Assembly (NCBI GenBank): GCA_033065855.1 | Contig: JAVXUO010002909.1 | Span: 62,001 to 126,000, forward strand | Length of the DNA: 64,000 bases | Source of the DNA: Escallonia rubra | Taxonomy: Eukaryota; Streptophyta; Magnoliopsida; Escalloniales; Escalloniaceae | Direction: 5' to 3' | In this document: piece after piece, positions 48,241 to 61,200 of the stretch | How positions within the stretch are numbered: position 1 is the first letter of the stretch | Layout of the letters: each line of letters opens with the position of its first letter | Program-made: the position numbers and the translations under genes | The notes under the pieces: generated by a model | What the model saw: only the letters and a program-made list of their open reading frames with translations | Databases searched by the model: none | What the model was told of the DNA's origin: nothing

Positions 48241-51200
48241 TGAAGATGAAACTGGAGAAGAAAATTTAGTGAACCAATAGAATGTAGCTAAGAGATGTCT
48301 TTTAGAAGCAAATGACTTGGAGGGTCAACTTGGGAAAAGGTGATGGTTGATGTTCTATAACCAGGCAGCAGGAAATGTGAAGGATTAGCAATCAAATTTA
48401 AAAACAAATATCTGTGTCGGTGTGCTAATGTGAAGGATTAGCAATGAAATTTCTGCTTAACCATTCATCATGGCTTTCCTAATCAGGTTTGGTCATCTAA
48501 CGCAGCCAGCTGCTTCTGATGGCGTTAATGGGGCACTTCAATTTAAAAACAGAGAAAAAAGAAGTGTTACTTATGGAGATGTCAATTTCAAAAGAAATCT
48601 GTTTGTCGCACTAAAAGTGGGTTATACCTACCGAAAAGGCCTAAATTTCAAATCACGTGAACGTGACACAAAATTGATAGTTTCTTTGTTGGTGTTAAGA
48701 ATGAAGAACTAGGAAAGGCAAATCTGGGGGTTGAGGATTTGGTATTTGGTGCTCATTGATTGCTCACTCTTAATAAATCTACACCTCCTGCTGCAGTCCT
48801 GCCTACTCATTGATGCCAATATGATTTGTGGTAGACAAGTAGTACTCTACTAGTCACGTTTCTGCAAGATGCTGATATCCAACCTCTAAATTCTCAATCC
48901 CAAGGGGCGGTGGAGTGGCAAAAGGCCTTGAGGTTTAATCTCGAAGTCCCGAGTTTGGATTCTCATACAATGAGCCATATAAATTATAGTTCTGATTATT
49001 TAAAAAAAAAAAACTATTGATAAAAAAAACTCTAAATTCTCATTTGAGACAATTTCTGAAAGGATAGACCAGAAACACCCAAAGTCAAATCAGTCCTAAT
49101 AATAACCGTGGAAAAAGATGATCAGATTACTTTACATGTATCACCAGACTCTTGTTTTCCCTCTATATTGCCCACTTTACCTTGTTACCGGACTCTTGAC
49201 TTGTGAGTGGTGAGGCCATGTGAAATGATTGTGCTTTTGGGGTGTACCAGATGGTTCCGATCTCTCTCTCTCGTCATCTTGGGAAACATCCTCACCTTCA
49301 AGTCCAGTATCAATCAAAGGCCAGTGGTGTTGGAATCTATTTTTCCTACTTCCACTTCTCAAAACAGCATCAATTGGTTATATGTATAATTTGGGCAATA
49401 GTTATAGCCTTTCTATGTTCTTGGTTGAATATCTTAAGCTGAACTTAATTTTGCATGTTTAACTATAGGATATGAAATTGACTTTGTTGCTTCGCAATAA
49501 TGATGTTGAAACATAACTGTGCGGCCATTGGTACCTAAAGTTGAAAATTTAGTGGTGTACTTAGATAAACTTGCCCATTTGCCTTTTGTGACTTGATTTC
49601 AACTTCAAATTAAATATGTCCCATCATGTTCGTTATTTTCTTTTCATGAATATTAAACTCTGATGTTCAACCCAAGCGCATCTTCACAAGAAGGAGAACC
49701 CACCACGTATAAAAACCAATGCCGTTCTCATTTGTAGTCGATGTGAGACTTTAACACCCGCTCTAATGCATAGCGTGAATATGAGGCAGCGACCTAAAAA
49801 TCATGGGGCATTGGCACGGACCTAGCTCAGCCGGGTGTCCAACAACTTAGAAGCATGCTGAAGTGAAGAGGCCCATAAGAATATATATTAAAGTATTAGG
49901 TATTATTTTTCCTGTATGTAGTTTATATCTGAGAGTGAAAATGATGTATGATGGATTGGGCTTTATACGAACCGAGTTTGGGCCGAATAAAGGTATGTTC
50001 AAATTCATTTGTTTAGTTTCAGGTTATGTTCGTGTTCGTTTAATCTTCAAAATTTTGTTTGAACTCGTTCGTGGTTCGTTTCACAAAACTCGTGTTCGGC
50101 TTGAGTTCGTTCGTTTATTTATACGAACCGAACTCGAACTTGAAAACTCGTGTTCTCGTTCAAAACAATTATTTTCAAACTAAAACTATACTTTACTTGA
50201 TCCAATTGTCTAACTGATTTTAGGACCTCCAAGTTTAAACTAATTTATACTACAATTAAGTTATATGACTTTTGGGTTTGGAACATATTATAATTAAGTT
50301 ATTATACAGACGAGCTATTCAGGAACACATTCATGAATACTTTGGAATGTTCATGTTCGGCTCGTTTAATAAACGAGCTCTAATATTTTGTTCATGTTCG
50401 GTTCATATATTATACAAACGAACATGAACAGGTTCTTTGGGGAACGAACCACGAGCAGTTTATGAACAACTCGGTTAATTTACAGCCCATTGATGGATGG
50501 CATGGGGGGTGGAGGATGAACATGGTAGCTTGCATGTATACGTGTGATTGTATCCTTAAAGGGAGCATCACTTAACCTTGTGTGCAACATTGATATTTCT
50601 ATCGAAGCTTCAGGTCAATAGTGCAAACACGAACACCTTAAATCCGGCTTATTACCAAACGTATATATCGTTACGAACATGTTTGCCGAAGCGTTAAGTA
50701 TACTGTATAATGTTCCTTTACCTCTTGTTCTAGATAATCTTGTCACCCTTGCCTTTTAGATCCAATGGTCTTAGATAGCCAATGCAATGATTGAGAACTA
50801 CTAAATACATTCCCATAGTTGAGAGTGAGAACAAAGGGACCAAGAGGGAGACAAGAAGTGTTGATAGCGTTGTTTCCTCCAGGACATGAAGATATGTTAT
50901 TCAGATTTTTCAGTTTTATTTTGACTATACCTTGGACTTAGATAATGTAAGATGGCTTTAACGATTGCTTGGCTCCCAACCTCACTAAATTCAAGCGATG
51001 TCAGAATCAAAACAACGACCCAAAGATTTATTTGTTCTCACATCATATATCTGCCAGCGAAATGGGTTTTAGATCTGGAAGGGCTTTAATTCTAAAAATG
51101 ATATCTGCCAATGCCATTGAAGGTTGGTGATGTGGTAGTGAGATTGTTGGAGTTTGGTATGGTGGCAGTGGGGCAATGGACCCTTGTATGAAGAAGCTAC

Positions 51201-52923
51201 GAGTGTATTGCGAAATTAAGGTGGTGGTTATCGAAATCGGAAGCAGCGATGAGTACGTTGCGAAACCCTAATGGTGGTTTAATTGATATTATTGGACCTT
51301 GGTGTCTCGCTAAGGTGAGGGACGACACTCATGGTGAGATTGGCGTGGTTGGGGTGGGGTGCTGGTGGCGATAATGAAGATGGTTTTGGTGGTGGGATGA
51401 TGTTTGGATTTTCTCAACCTATGTGTGTGCGCGCGGGTGTGTGTGATTGAATGAGTGATGGGTAGAAGGTGTGAAACCAACAACAACCCGGGGGGGGGGG
51501 GGGGGGAGGGATAGGGATTTTGGAGTTATTTGAGAATTTAAACTAATCACAAACATGTATCTCAATCAAACCAGTGAATAAGCTCAATCAAAACCCTAAC
51601 TACATAATCTTAAACAATTATAGAGTAATAAGTAAAGAGATTGGGTTAGTGATACTTGACAAGGAGATTTAAATGGTACGACATGCATTATCTTCAAGCC
51701 AACATCCACATTGTCAAGGAAGTTCCGTACAAGAGCACTATAATCCATTAGTAACAATCTTCTTTCTGATCAAGATCAAAACCCTTACAAGTATTTGGTG
51801 ATATCATCATGCCATGCATAAGCCTTAATCCACAAAGCTCACCCAAATCTTGACAACCGCAAGCCTTGATCACGATACTTACAATGATCAATTGTACAAA
51901 GAAACCCTATTGAAAAGAAATACGTATAGTTGAAGTTCTGGTAAAAATGAAGCTCTAGTATAAAATAATTGATGACTTAAAAAAAACTAACCCTCAATCA
52001 AAGAATTGCTCATAAACATGCTCTCTCTGATGATGTAAAATCATGACGATAAATAGAGAAATGTTTGATCCTTGAGCCTTGTTATTTATCTAACGAATGA
52101 AGATTTAGAATATGATTTTTTGGTGTACAATGAAACCCTCAAATCATTTTTATAAGATGATATGAAGCTTGCAATCGACTGTAATACAATGCAATTAACT
52201 AAATTCCACTTATGAATGGCTACACCTTAATACAACTCACTGTATTCTAATACAGTTGACTGCATTGGTTTTCAAGAAAACCAATATTGCTGTTATTTTG
52301 AGCATAACCTTTTTCTAGAAAAATCAGTTTAAGGCGCCATTTTTTGTGTTGGAAAGTTAGTGAAAATATTTATCTAAATAAAAAAGATTAGCTCCAAAAT
52401 CATTTTTGGGAAAACCTGAGTTAGCTCCAAACTTCATCCATTTTCATGAAGCACACTTGTTTGAAAGATTATGAACTCATATACAATGCACAAGGTGTCT
52501 TAAGATCATTCTAGGTCATAGTCAGTGGCAGAGCCAGGATTTCACCCCAAGGGGTGCTAAAAATATAACGAAATCAATAAATTTTTTAATAAGTAAAATA
52601 ACACCAAAAAGTGCATTTCTCGATAATACACAAAAAGTATTCAAAATGTCTTATTAAGTTTCATGAGAGCCACTAAAGACTCTTTACAGTACAAAAGAAG
52701 CGAATACAAAATAGATATTTCAGAGTTTACAAACGAAAGCACTAAATAACTATTCGATGAGGCGCCGAAGATTGGTAGCGCTTGATAATAGCCTCATTCC
52801 CAATAGTTTTGAAGACATTTTTCTCAATGTAACAAAACAAGCTATCATTCATCCATTCGTGTCCCATGCGATTTCGATTCAACTAAATCACATATCCGAT
52901 ATCTCAATCCAATTGGGTCCCAT
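48241..52923. repeat. Segmental duplication unit U3 (second tandem copy of 42880-48200)
   Basis: A direct copy with a constant offset of 5361 bp up to the hAT MITE present only in U2, at about 99% identity by eye. It holds the end of BED-gene exon 4, the 80-codon frame (48470-48712), the SINE (48897-49029), the TIR MITE (49956-50491), the 1.2-kb segment and the left part of the hAT transposon, whose right part continues beyond the unit. Confidence 0.92.
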
Positions 52924-54580
52924 CCTCCGTCAACAATCTTAATTCTCAAATGCTCAATGCACAATTAACAACCTAAAATCATAAACTAATAATCTCAATT
53001 CTCAGATGCACAATTAACAACCTAAAATTATCAATCAAATAATCAATGCTCAAATGGGAAAAGAAATTGTTCAAAATGCACAAATTCGATATCTCAATCC
53101 AATTGGGTACTTAAGTCTTAACTAAGGGGAACATGGGATTGATAACATTACAAAAGTCCTAGAGCCCATAACAAAAGTAAAAAACCAAGAATTGTCATGC
53201 ATTAAATCAATTTCTTTGATGGCTAAATTCTTTGACATTGGTGTTGTGTTTTCCACATGGGACTGCCTCTATTTCCAGATTCTAACCAAACCAACCATGT
53301 AAAGGAAGTACAACAAGAACAGTAAAAGTTAATTTACAAATTGCTAAAGGAAGTATAACCCTACCTAGATTTACAAATTGCTGACAGTTTTTTGCCTCAG
53401 CTTGTTCTTGAATCTTGAATAGCTTTTATGGGTTTAATTGGTCTTTAATGACTATTTAGTTAGTAAGTCAATGCAATTTAATGTTTTAGTCATTTTAACA
53501 TATATTAGTTCATAAATTTCATAATTACGATATCACTGGCATCATACCAAAGGACTAAAGGAGATAGCAAAATTACTCTTTGCAGTATCTGTAAGTTCAT
53601 TAGTCCAATGTCCATGTCCACTGTATCTTTATAGTTCATGGAGTTGGATTTTGACAAACGAATTAGGATGTTTCAGCCCATTCAATCACTTTTAGCAATG
53701 AATTAGATGATTTTTGGTACTTTAATATTTTGTTGTTAGGATTACCAACAAGTATATTTGTGGCCTAATTTGTCCTTTAATTTGCAAAACAAACTTTGTT
53801 ACTAGCTAAAAGAATCTGAGGGGAATTAGTCACAAAGAAACCATATTCTAAAAGAACTTGGTTACAAATAAAGAGAGTAAATACAATACATAAACTTCTC
53901 AGATACATGTCATAAGCATTAGCTAAAAGAACTTGGTTACAAATAAAGAGAGTAAATACAATACATAAACTTCTCAGATACATGTCATAAGCATTAGCTC
54001 AAAGAACATGGTCAGGTAAAGACACAAAAAAACAAGGCAAAGACAGGGGCGGAGCTATCAAAGGTGGGATTTGAAAACATACCTGATACAGACACAGTGA
54101 TACCCCTTGTCGCTGGCGGTAAATTCTTGGCCGCGTCGGTGGAGTGAAGACTGAAGATTGTTCATCAATCGTCGCGACGCCGGTTGACTTGAGGTGAGGT
54201 CGTCGCCATCGGTGAGTAGATCTAGACGCCGGTTGACTTGAGGTGAGGTTGTCGTCGTCGGCGCGTAGATCTAGAATTCTAGATCCAGATCTAGACAGCC
54301 CAGATCGTGGCTCGTGTAGGCATGTAGTGGGCTCGTGTCATGGCCGCCGTCATTGGTCTGCGATTTGCCGGAGTGAGGCACCCGTGGCCGTGACGGTGGG
54401 ACTTAGGAGACGGTGAGAACTGAGAGAGACAGTGACGTCGTGAAAGTTGAAACAAAGAGCCAGAGGAGAAGAGAGAGAGCTGCGACTGAAAATAAAATAA
54501 ACTATATATATATATATATATTCCCCAAAATTTGAGGGGGTACATTAGCCCCCCCTCGTTCATACGTAGCTCCTCCCCTG
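52523..54580. mobile_element. hAT transposon derivative (2.06 kb), transposase mostly deleted
   Basis: The left end is CAGTGGCAGAGCCAGGATTT; the right end, reverse-complemented, is CAGGGGAGGAGCTACG. The 8-bp flanks are GTCATAGT (52515-52522) and ACCATAGT (54581-54588); the U2 copy of the left flank, GCCATAGT, matches 7 of 8. Near 52745-52860 the minus strand reads SLFCYIEKNVFKTIGNEAII KRYQ, resembling the C-terminus of TTF-type hAT transposases. GC-rich DNA at 54080-54480 may be the old 5' region; it has a roughly 54-bp repeat (ACGCCGGTTGACTTGAGGTG twice). A second end-like sequence, CAGGGGCGGAGCTA, at 54045 hints at a nested or composite element. Confidence 0.7.
53850..53999. repeat. Perfect 75-bp tandem duplication
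   Basis: Two identical 75-bp units (53850-53924 and 53925-53999) start AAAAGAACTTGGTTACAAAT and end CATAAGCATTAGCT, with a degenerate third start after them. They lie inside the hAT derivative. Identity suggests a very recent event. Confidence 0.93.
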
Positions 54581-55972
54581 ACCATAGTCATCAATTCAAG
54601 CATCAAATCAAGACTAATCATGCAACCATAAAGATCAATCACAAGTAAAAGTAACTTAACCTATGCATTTTTTGTTACTTTTTGACATTGGACTTGATGA
54701 AACTTTCTTAACCTTCCACTATGGCTTTAAGCCCCTTTGATTGGTATCTACATATTCAATTTATCAAATATGTTGACATGAGTGTGTATGCATACACCTA
54801 CAAAGAATCCACTCAGAGCACACACTAGAACATAATCAATGTGTCGTTATCATCAAAACATGATATAAACCTAGGTTATCCAATCATAAGGCTAACAAGG
54901 TGGTTGTCTTTGTTTAGATGGTGGCCTTGAGTTAGAGGTTGGCGGAGAAAGATTTGAGATTTTGTCAACATCGGTGATCTTTGCGTTGGTTCGTCGGCGG
55001 TGGCTGGTATTGAAGAAGAGGAAGATTTCTTTATTGCACTATTATTGTATGCCCTCAAGGGTAATTTTTGTAGATTACCATAATATGAATGATGTTTTGA
55101 CTTTTCTTGACAATTCCTTAACGGGAGGAAGCCTTGTGTTAAATCAGTACAAATATAGGATGCAAAGTATTTTCAATAATTAAATTGAACCATGTGAAAT
55201 AAATTAAAACTTAAAGGATACCAAATGTAATTAGCCCTTCGTTTTATCAAACAAACAAGCAAACTAAACAGGGAGAATTTCTTCATTATTAAAAAAATGT
55301 GCTGATGGCTTTGCTTCCTCTTGGACTTGTATGATTATGGTCCATTGCCTAACTGACATGAACGTATGCTTTTTAGTTTTATGTTGACCACGCCTTTGAA
55401 CTATAGTACTTAAATCTATACAATTTATAATTCTCTACGTGGTATTGTTTTAAAATGGCAAATTAAACATGCTTTTGACCAAAGTAAAAAATTGACTATT
55501 TCTGAAAGGTACTAAAAGTCTTCAACAACATTAACTATGTGACTAGCCTTTGTATTATGCGAATTATTTTACTTGACTCTTGTAAGGCATTAGTGGCTAT
55601 TTTTGAGAGAGAATTTCACTTTATTTGCCTTTCTACAAGAGTATGATGAGCCTTTATCTTTGTTTCAAGAATAAGCTATTGTCTGCTTTGGTCATAAGTT
55701 CGTTAGCAGATTAGATCCGTACAAGATGCCTCATGAGAACAGACCATTGGTATCCCCTAAGGTGGTGTTGATGTTGCGAGTTGTTGTAGGGTAACTTTCG
55801 TACATTAATTTCAAAAGTCGATCAAGCACGTTGTTCTTATAATGATGAGAGGTTTACTACTCCGATGAAATGTTTTACATGGCAAATTGACAGGCCGGTC
55901 AGAGCAGAGAAGAACTCATTTTAATAGACATACAAAGGTTTTCCTTTGTTGAGTACTTTATACACTCTCCGA

Positions 55973-56262
55973 CCCAAACAAATCGATCATATTTCTTTTT
56001 TTGAGATTTGATCACTTTCTAAATTAATAATGATTCCTTATGTGTTTTTCTATATTTACCCTTCGTACATTTTTTTTATTCTATTTTTTCTTCATATTTA
56101 ATCATCTACCAATCCTTTTTTCTCTCGATCTCATGACCCGCTTTTTGTCCTCCCTCTCTCTTTATCTCTCTTGGGGTAAATAAAAAAATCATAAAAATAT
56201 AATTCATATCATAAATAAGTAGTGCGAGTCAAACACGATCAATTAATTAGGTATATAGGGAG
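55973..56262. mobile_element. Stowaway-like MITE
   Basis: The left end CACTCTCCGACCC and the right end (reverse complement) CTCCCTATATAC resemble the Stowaway consensus CTCCCTCCGTCCC, with TA on each side (55971-55972, 56263-56264). About 290 bp, no coding capacity. Confidence 0.42.
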
Positions 56263-56459
56263 TATATTTGAGCGGGGTTTGTAAAACAAACAGCAAAAGA
56301 GACACTGAGGGTGTGTTTGATAACGCAATTAAGCACTAAAACTTAATATTTTTAATGATTTTCAATTAAGTGCGTTTGATAACGATAAATCTTGTATCAC
56401 TTAAAAAATTAATTTCTACCATAAATAGACTAAAATTTTAAGTCAGGTGGACTTACTAA

Positions 56460-57200
56460 GAGCCCGTTTGGGATTGATTAAAAAAAAACAGATTCATCTT
56501 AAATTTTAATCAGTTTTCAAAATCCGATTTAATCAAAAACAGTTTGCCGTTTGGAAAAGTAGTTGTAAATTAGATTAAATTTATAAAAAGTGTTTGGATA
56601 AAAAGTACTTAAATCAGTTTCACTATGACAAAATGACCATAGAGGGCATTCAATAAACAATTTTTATAATATCCAAGTAACGTTAACATAACTTTTATTC
56701 GTAAATAATTATAATGTCCAAATAAATTATGAAAATAACTATTTTCACGTCCTACAAAAGTTGTTACTTTTTATTTTAAATTAAAAACATAAACAATCTC
56801 ACGTTATTGCTTATAGTAGGACAACATCCCCAAATTACAAATAAAATTTATCTTGAGCAAAAAAAAAAAAAATTTATCTAGCAGAAACTGCATCACAAAT
56901 AGCATCACTAACATTAGTATGGAAAAGAGGTTAGCAGAGAAGAGATAAACTCCAGCAATTATCTAATTAATTAAGGGGTATGAGAGGTCTTTTTGTAAAC
57001 AATATAGGGATAGGATGGTAAATTACATGGTCATCCTGATTATTTCATAATCCTCACTTTTGAAGATTATGGATTAAATCAGTTTTTAGCTTTTGGAGAT
57101 GGATTAAATCTGTTAATCTATTTTGCCAAACACTCACAAACCTGATTTAATCTAGATTAAATCAGGTTTGACCAAGATTTAATCAATCACAAACACCCTC
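56460..57200. mobile_element. PIF/Harbinger-like (Tourist-type) MITE
   Basis: The left end GAGCCCGTTTGGGATTGATT and the reverse complement of the right end GAGGGTGTTTGTGATTGATT agree at 16 of 20 positions. The flanking trinucleotides are TAA and TTA, close to the TWA duplication of this superfamily. 741 bp without a transposase; a decayed relative lies at 2815-3290. Confidence 0.6.
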
Positions 57201-57439
57201 TTAATGCTAATCACTTAATTCTAAGTGAAATGGTTAAAAGTTACTCCCTCCGTCCCTTTTTAAGTGATCAAATTTCCTTTTTTGGCTGTCCCATAAAAAA
57301 TGATAATTTCTATTTTGGGATATAAATTTTCTTAATCTTCCAACTTTGCCCTTTCATTAATTTATGTAAAATAAATTCACAACCTTTATTTATCATTTAA
57401 CAAAACCAAATAAATAAGTATGAAAATCCGATACTCCAA

Positions 57440-57880
57440 ACTTTTTCAGTCTTTCTACCTCTTCATCGGCGACAGCAACGTCATCTGCAATTTTGCAGCG
57501 CCAACTAGAGTATCAAGGAAATGTCGTCAACCATGAAGGACTAGAAACAGCACCCACCACCGTAGTCTTTCTTCTTCGTCATCGCCAACAGCAAGAGCAT
57601 CCACCACTGTAATCTTTCTTCTTCGTCATCGCCAACGGCAAAGCACCCACCACCGTCTTTCTTCTTTGTCATCACTAATGGTAAGATTACCTTTCACTTT
57701 GTAGCATCTACCACAAACCTATAAATTTACCCAATTGTACCATTCCAATTTTGGTGGAAGTGGAACCCGTGGTGCCGACTAAAAAATTCAGAACCCACAA
57801 TTGCAGAACTGCTACTTCGAACATTGTTGCGTGGCTATTAGTTTTTCCCCTTCATGATCTTTTCCAGGTGAGGTTCTCCT
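57440..57880 (+). repeat. CTTCTTCGTCATCGCCAAC repeats upstream of the second BED/hAT-type gene
   Basis: About two and a half units of roughly 55 bp (CTTTCTTCTTCGTCATCGCC, then CAACAGCAA and CCACCACTGTA) lie at 57565-57680. They may be part of the old leader of the gene downstream; no open frame links them to it. Confidence 0.5.
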
Positions 57881-58227
57881 CTCTATTCTTCTTATCACCA
57901 TGTTGTTTGTCCTTCTCTTTGATTTATCTTTAGGCTTTCTATTAAGGATTCTTACGTTGGTTTATGCAATTGGTGTTTACATACATTTAAGGGAGTGGAT
58001 TTCTTTTTTCAATGATTTCCTTTTTAATTGAAGGGAAAAGTGAAGATTATGCTGCATATATGTAAGCTGGTATGTCAATGATATTGCACATAATTGAAAG
58101 GAGTATTAGACCTATGATTTTTGAGTGTATTCACACTGAGATACGATTGAAAATGTGGTTTCTATTGTATGCTTAAACTGTCATCTTTGTTTTCATGGTT
58201 ATAAATAACACGGCTTAACTTAATGCT

Positions 58228-61200
58228 GTAAAAGATAAAAAGTTTGGTTTATTATGTGGCAATCGATATAATGGTGGGATAAGGAGAATGAAGGTACATC
58301 TTACTGGGATTGGAACTGATGCAAGAAAGTGTGGATTAGCCACTGATGATGTACAATATGAAATTATAGAGTACATGAAAAAGAAAAAAAGGAAAGGACT
58401 TGAGAAGGATGATGATTCATTGTCAAATGGGGCTTCATCCAAAAAATTGCCGCGCGTAGGGATTTCAGTAGATGCAAATGTTGCTTTTTCTCCTACCAAG
58501 GTGCAGTGTCAAACTAATGTTGATGATCATAACCTCGAAAAGATTGAGGAAAGAAATATAGTCATCCAACACTTTGCAAAATGGATGTACCAAGCAGGGG
58601 TATCTTTTAATGCAGTTAAATTGAGGAGCTTTGCCCAAGCACTAGAAGTTGTTGGACGTTATGGGGTGGGTTTGAGCCCTCTGACCTATCACGAGGTGAG
58701 GGATCTATGCCTTAGAAAAGAAGTTGAAAACACGAAAGAGTTGTTCTTATTACAACAAACCTCATGGAGGAAGTATGGTTGTACTATTATGTTGGACGAC
58801 TTGGGTAACGTTAATGGCAAGAGAATAATAATCTTTTTAGCTAATTGCCCCGGTGGAACTTTTTTCTTGAAGTCTATTGATGCGTCTTGTAAGATTCATG
58901 ATCATAATTTTCTTTATTCGGAGTTGGATAAAGTGGTGGAAGAAGTAGGAGAAGAACATGTGGTTCAAGTTATTTCCCATAATGGAGAGGCTTATATGAA
59001 AGCTGGCAAATTGCTGATGGAAAATAGAAAATGCCTGATCTATGCACCGTGCGTTAGCCATGGCATCAACCTTATCTTAACAAACTTTTCAGAAACGCCA
59101 GTGACAAAATCCATTATTATGGATGCAAGAGAAGTCACTTCATTTATTTATAGCCATAAACTTATCCTTGCATTCATTAGGAAAGAAACGGGGGGTAAAG
59201 AATTGGTAAGGGCTGGTTTGACTCAATCTGTATCTGCATTCTTAACTCTTCAAAGGCTTTACACGCATAAGCAAAGCCTTAAGGCATGGTTTGTTTCAGA
59301 AAAATGGACCCAGAATCCATTGTCAAGAAAATATTGTGGACAAAGAGTTTCAAATTTGGTCTTAAGTTCTAACTTCTGGAGAAGCATTTGTCATGGTCTC
59401 AGGGTTGGGCAACCATTGCTTCAAGTGTTGAGGTTAGTTCATGGTGATGAAAAGCCTCCAATGGGCTACGTCTATGCTGCCATTAGATATGCAACATAGG
59501 AGATTCGCTCTTTTTTTGGTGATAAGCACAACTATTGTGAAAATGTCTTGAAGGTAGTCTCTAAGAGATGGGTTGAACAGTGTAATCAACCTCTTCATGG
59601 TGCTGGCTACTTCCTTAACCCAGGCTATTACTATGATAGGAAAGAAGTTGAGTGCGATTATGAAGCCTTGCTTGTGTCGAAATTATGACAAGGAGTCCAA
59701 ATAAGGAAGATGAGATTCTTACACATGTAGATTCGTACAAGAATGCTAAAGATTTGTTTGGGAAAGGTTCAACAATAAGATTGAGATCAAAGAAGCAGCC
59801 AAGTAATCATCTAACTTGATTTTTCGTTTTCGCATATTCTGAATTTCATGTTACTATGAAATGTCTTACCCTATCTATATTGCACTTTGTCCTTAATAGC
59901 TGAATGGTGGGACACCTTTGGCAATGGAACTCCAGAATTGAAACGCATGGCATTGCGTATTTTGGGCCTTTGTTACAGTTCATCAGCCGGTGATAGAAAA
60001 TGGGTCGATTTTGAACTTGTAAGCTCAAAGCCTTTCAAATTTTTATGTTTTAATCTTATTGAAATTGTAGGCATGCAATTTCATTTATTCCTTCTACCAC
60101 ATTCATCCTCATGGAAATAAGCAAAAAATATTCTCATAAAAGGTTCTTCAAAGGTTCTTCAATCGTTAAGTTGCCTGGTAAAATTTGTTAATTTGTGACA
60201 GCTTTCTATCCTATCTCTATGCTTTCAAATTGAAGATTAATTTTTGCCTTAGCATTGTTATTTCTATACTCGCGTACTATAGACTCTTTTTTGCATCTTA
60301 TTTGTGTTCCTTGTGAGTAGGGGTTGCCCAAATCGCCTATTAAGTGCTCCTGTATACTGCCTGATGCTGCTGCCTGCATAACTACGCATATTGGTATTTA
60401 AGTTTACCAAGGAATGTCCCTGATGAGTAGGATATATTGCAAAACTACGCATGATTTTCCTGTACACTGCCTGATGCGCGCTGCTGCCTGCATATTGCAA
60501 ATTATTTGCTCGATGCATAATGGAGTACTTGTTTCTTTTTGTTTTTTCAACTGAAAACTTGTTTCATGTTCTTTCTTCTTCGGCTTGTTGCTCAAATCTG
60601 CATATTTCATTAAGACTCCTTCGACTCTGTAACCTTCATATGACATTAGATTCTACCTGCACGCTAACCGAAAGAACCTTGCTATATGCATGAAGTATTG
60701 CAATCACAACTTCTCTTAACTGCACATGTGCTAATATACGGCTTATGATTATGCCTAACCTAATTTACTTGCCACATTCAGATTCACTCAAAGAATATTA
60801 ACCGACTTGAGCAAAAAAGGTTGAATGATCTTGTGTTTGTCCAGTATAACCAACGTCTCCATGAAAGGTTTCTAATAAGACAGTCAAGCCCGGGGGCTTA
60901 TGACGCTATATCATACGATGAGGTCAATGAATCGAGTGAATGGCTGACTAGATTAGTGCCTGCTGAAGATAAGTTTCATTTTCTTGGAAACCTTCGATGG
61001 TCCGAAGTTAACTCACAATTTGAGGAGTCAGGGTCCTTGGCAACTTGTTTAAGGAACAAGACCGGAGACAGATATGCAATCTTTGATGACGATAAAACTC
61101 AACCCCCGGATCCAGGATCATGTAAGGAATTTGATGACAATGAAACTCAACCCCTGGATCCAGAATCATGTAAGGAAGCAAAAGCAGAATTTGCTGAACT

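Larger units (their letters stand above)
54581..57430. other. Intergenic, transposon relics
   Basis: No gene recognised. At 55266-55400 there is a diverged relic of the duplicated block (compare 34690-34800: GGACTTGTATGATTATGGTC against GGACTTGTAAGATTATATTG). It also holds MITEs (entered separately) and a lone Stowaway-type end, TA|CTCCCTCCGTCCC, at 57244. Confidence 0.55.

Noticed and set aside
53850-53999. CRISPR-like or minisatellite array
   Set aside because: Only two full units with no spacers, in a plant nuclear transposon; it is a simple tandem duplication.
54045-54580. A separate short hAT element starting CAGGGGCGGAGCTA at 54045
   Set aside because: The 8-bp flanks (GGCAAAGA and ACCATAGT) do not match, while the larger element from 52523 has matching flanks; a nested origin is possible but unproven.
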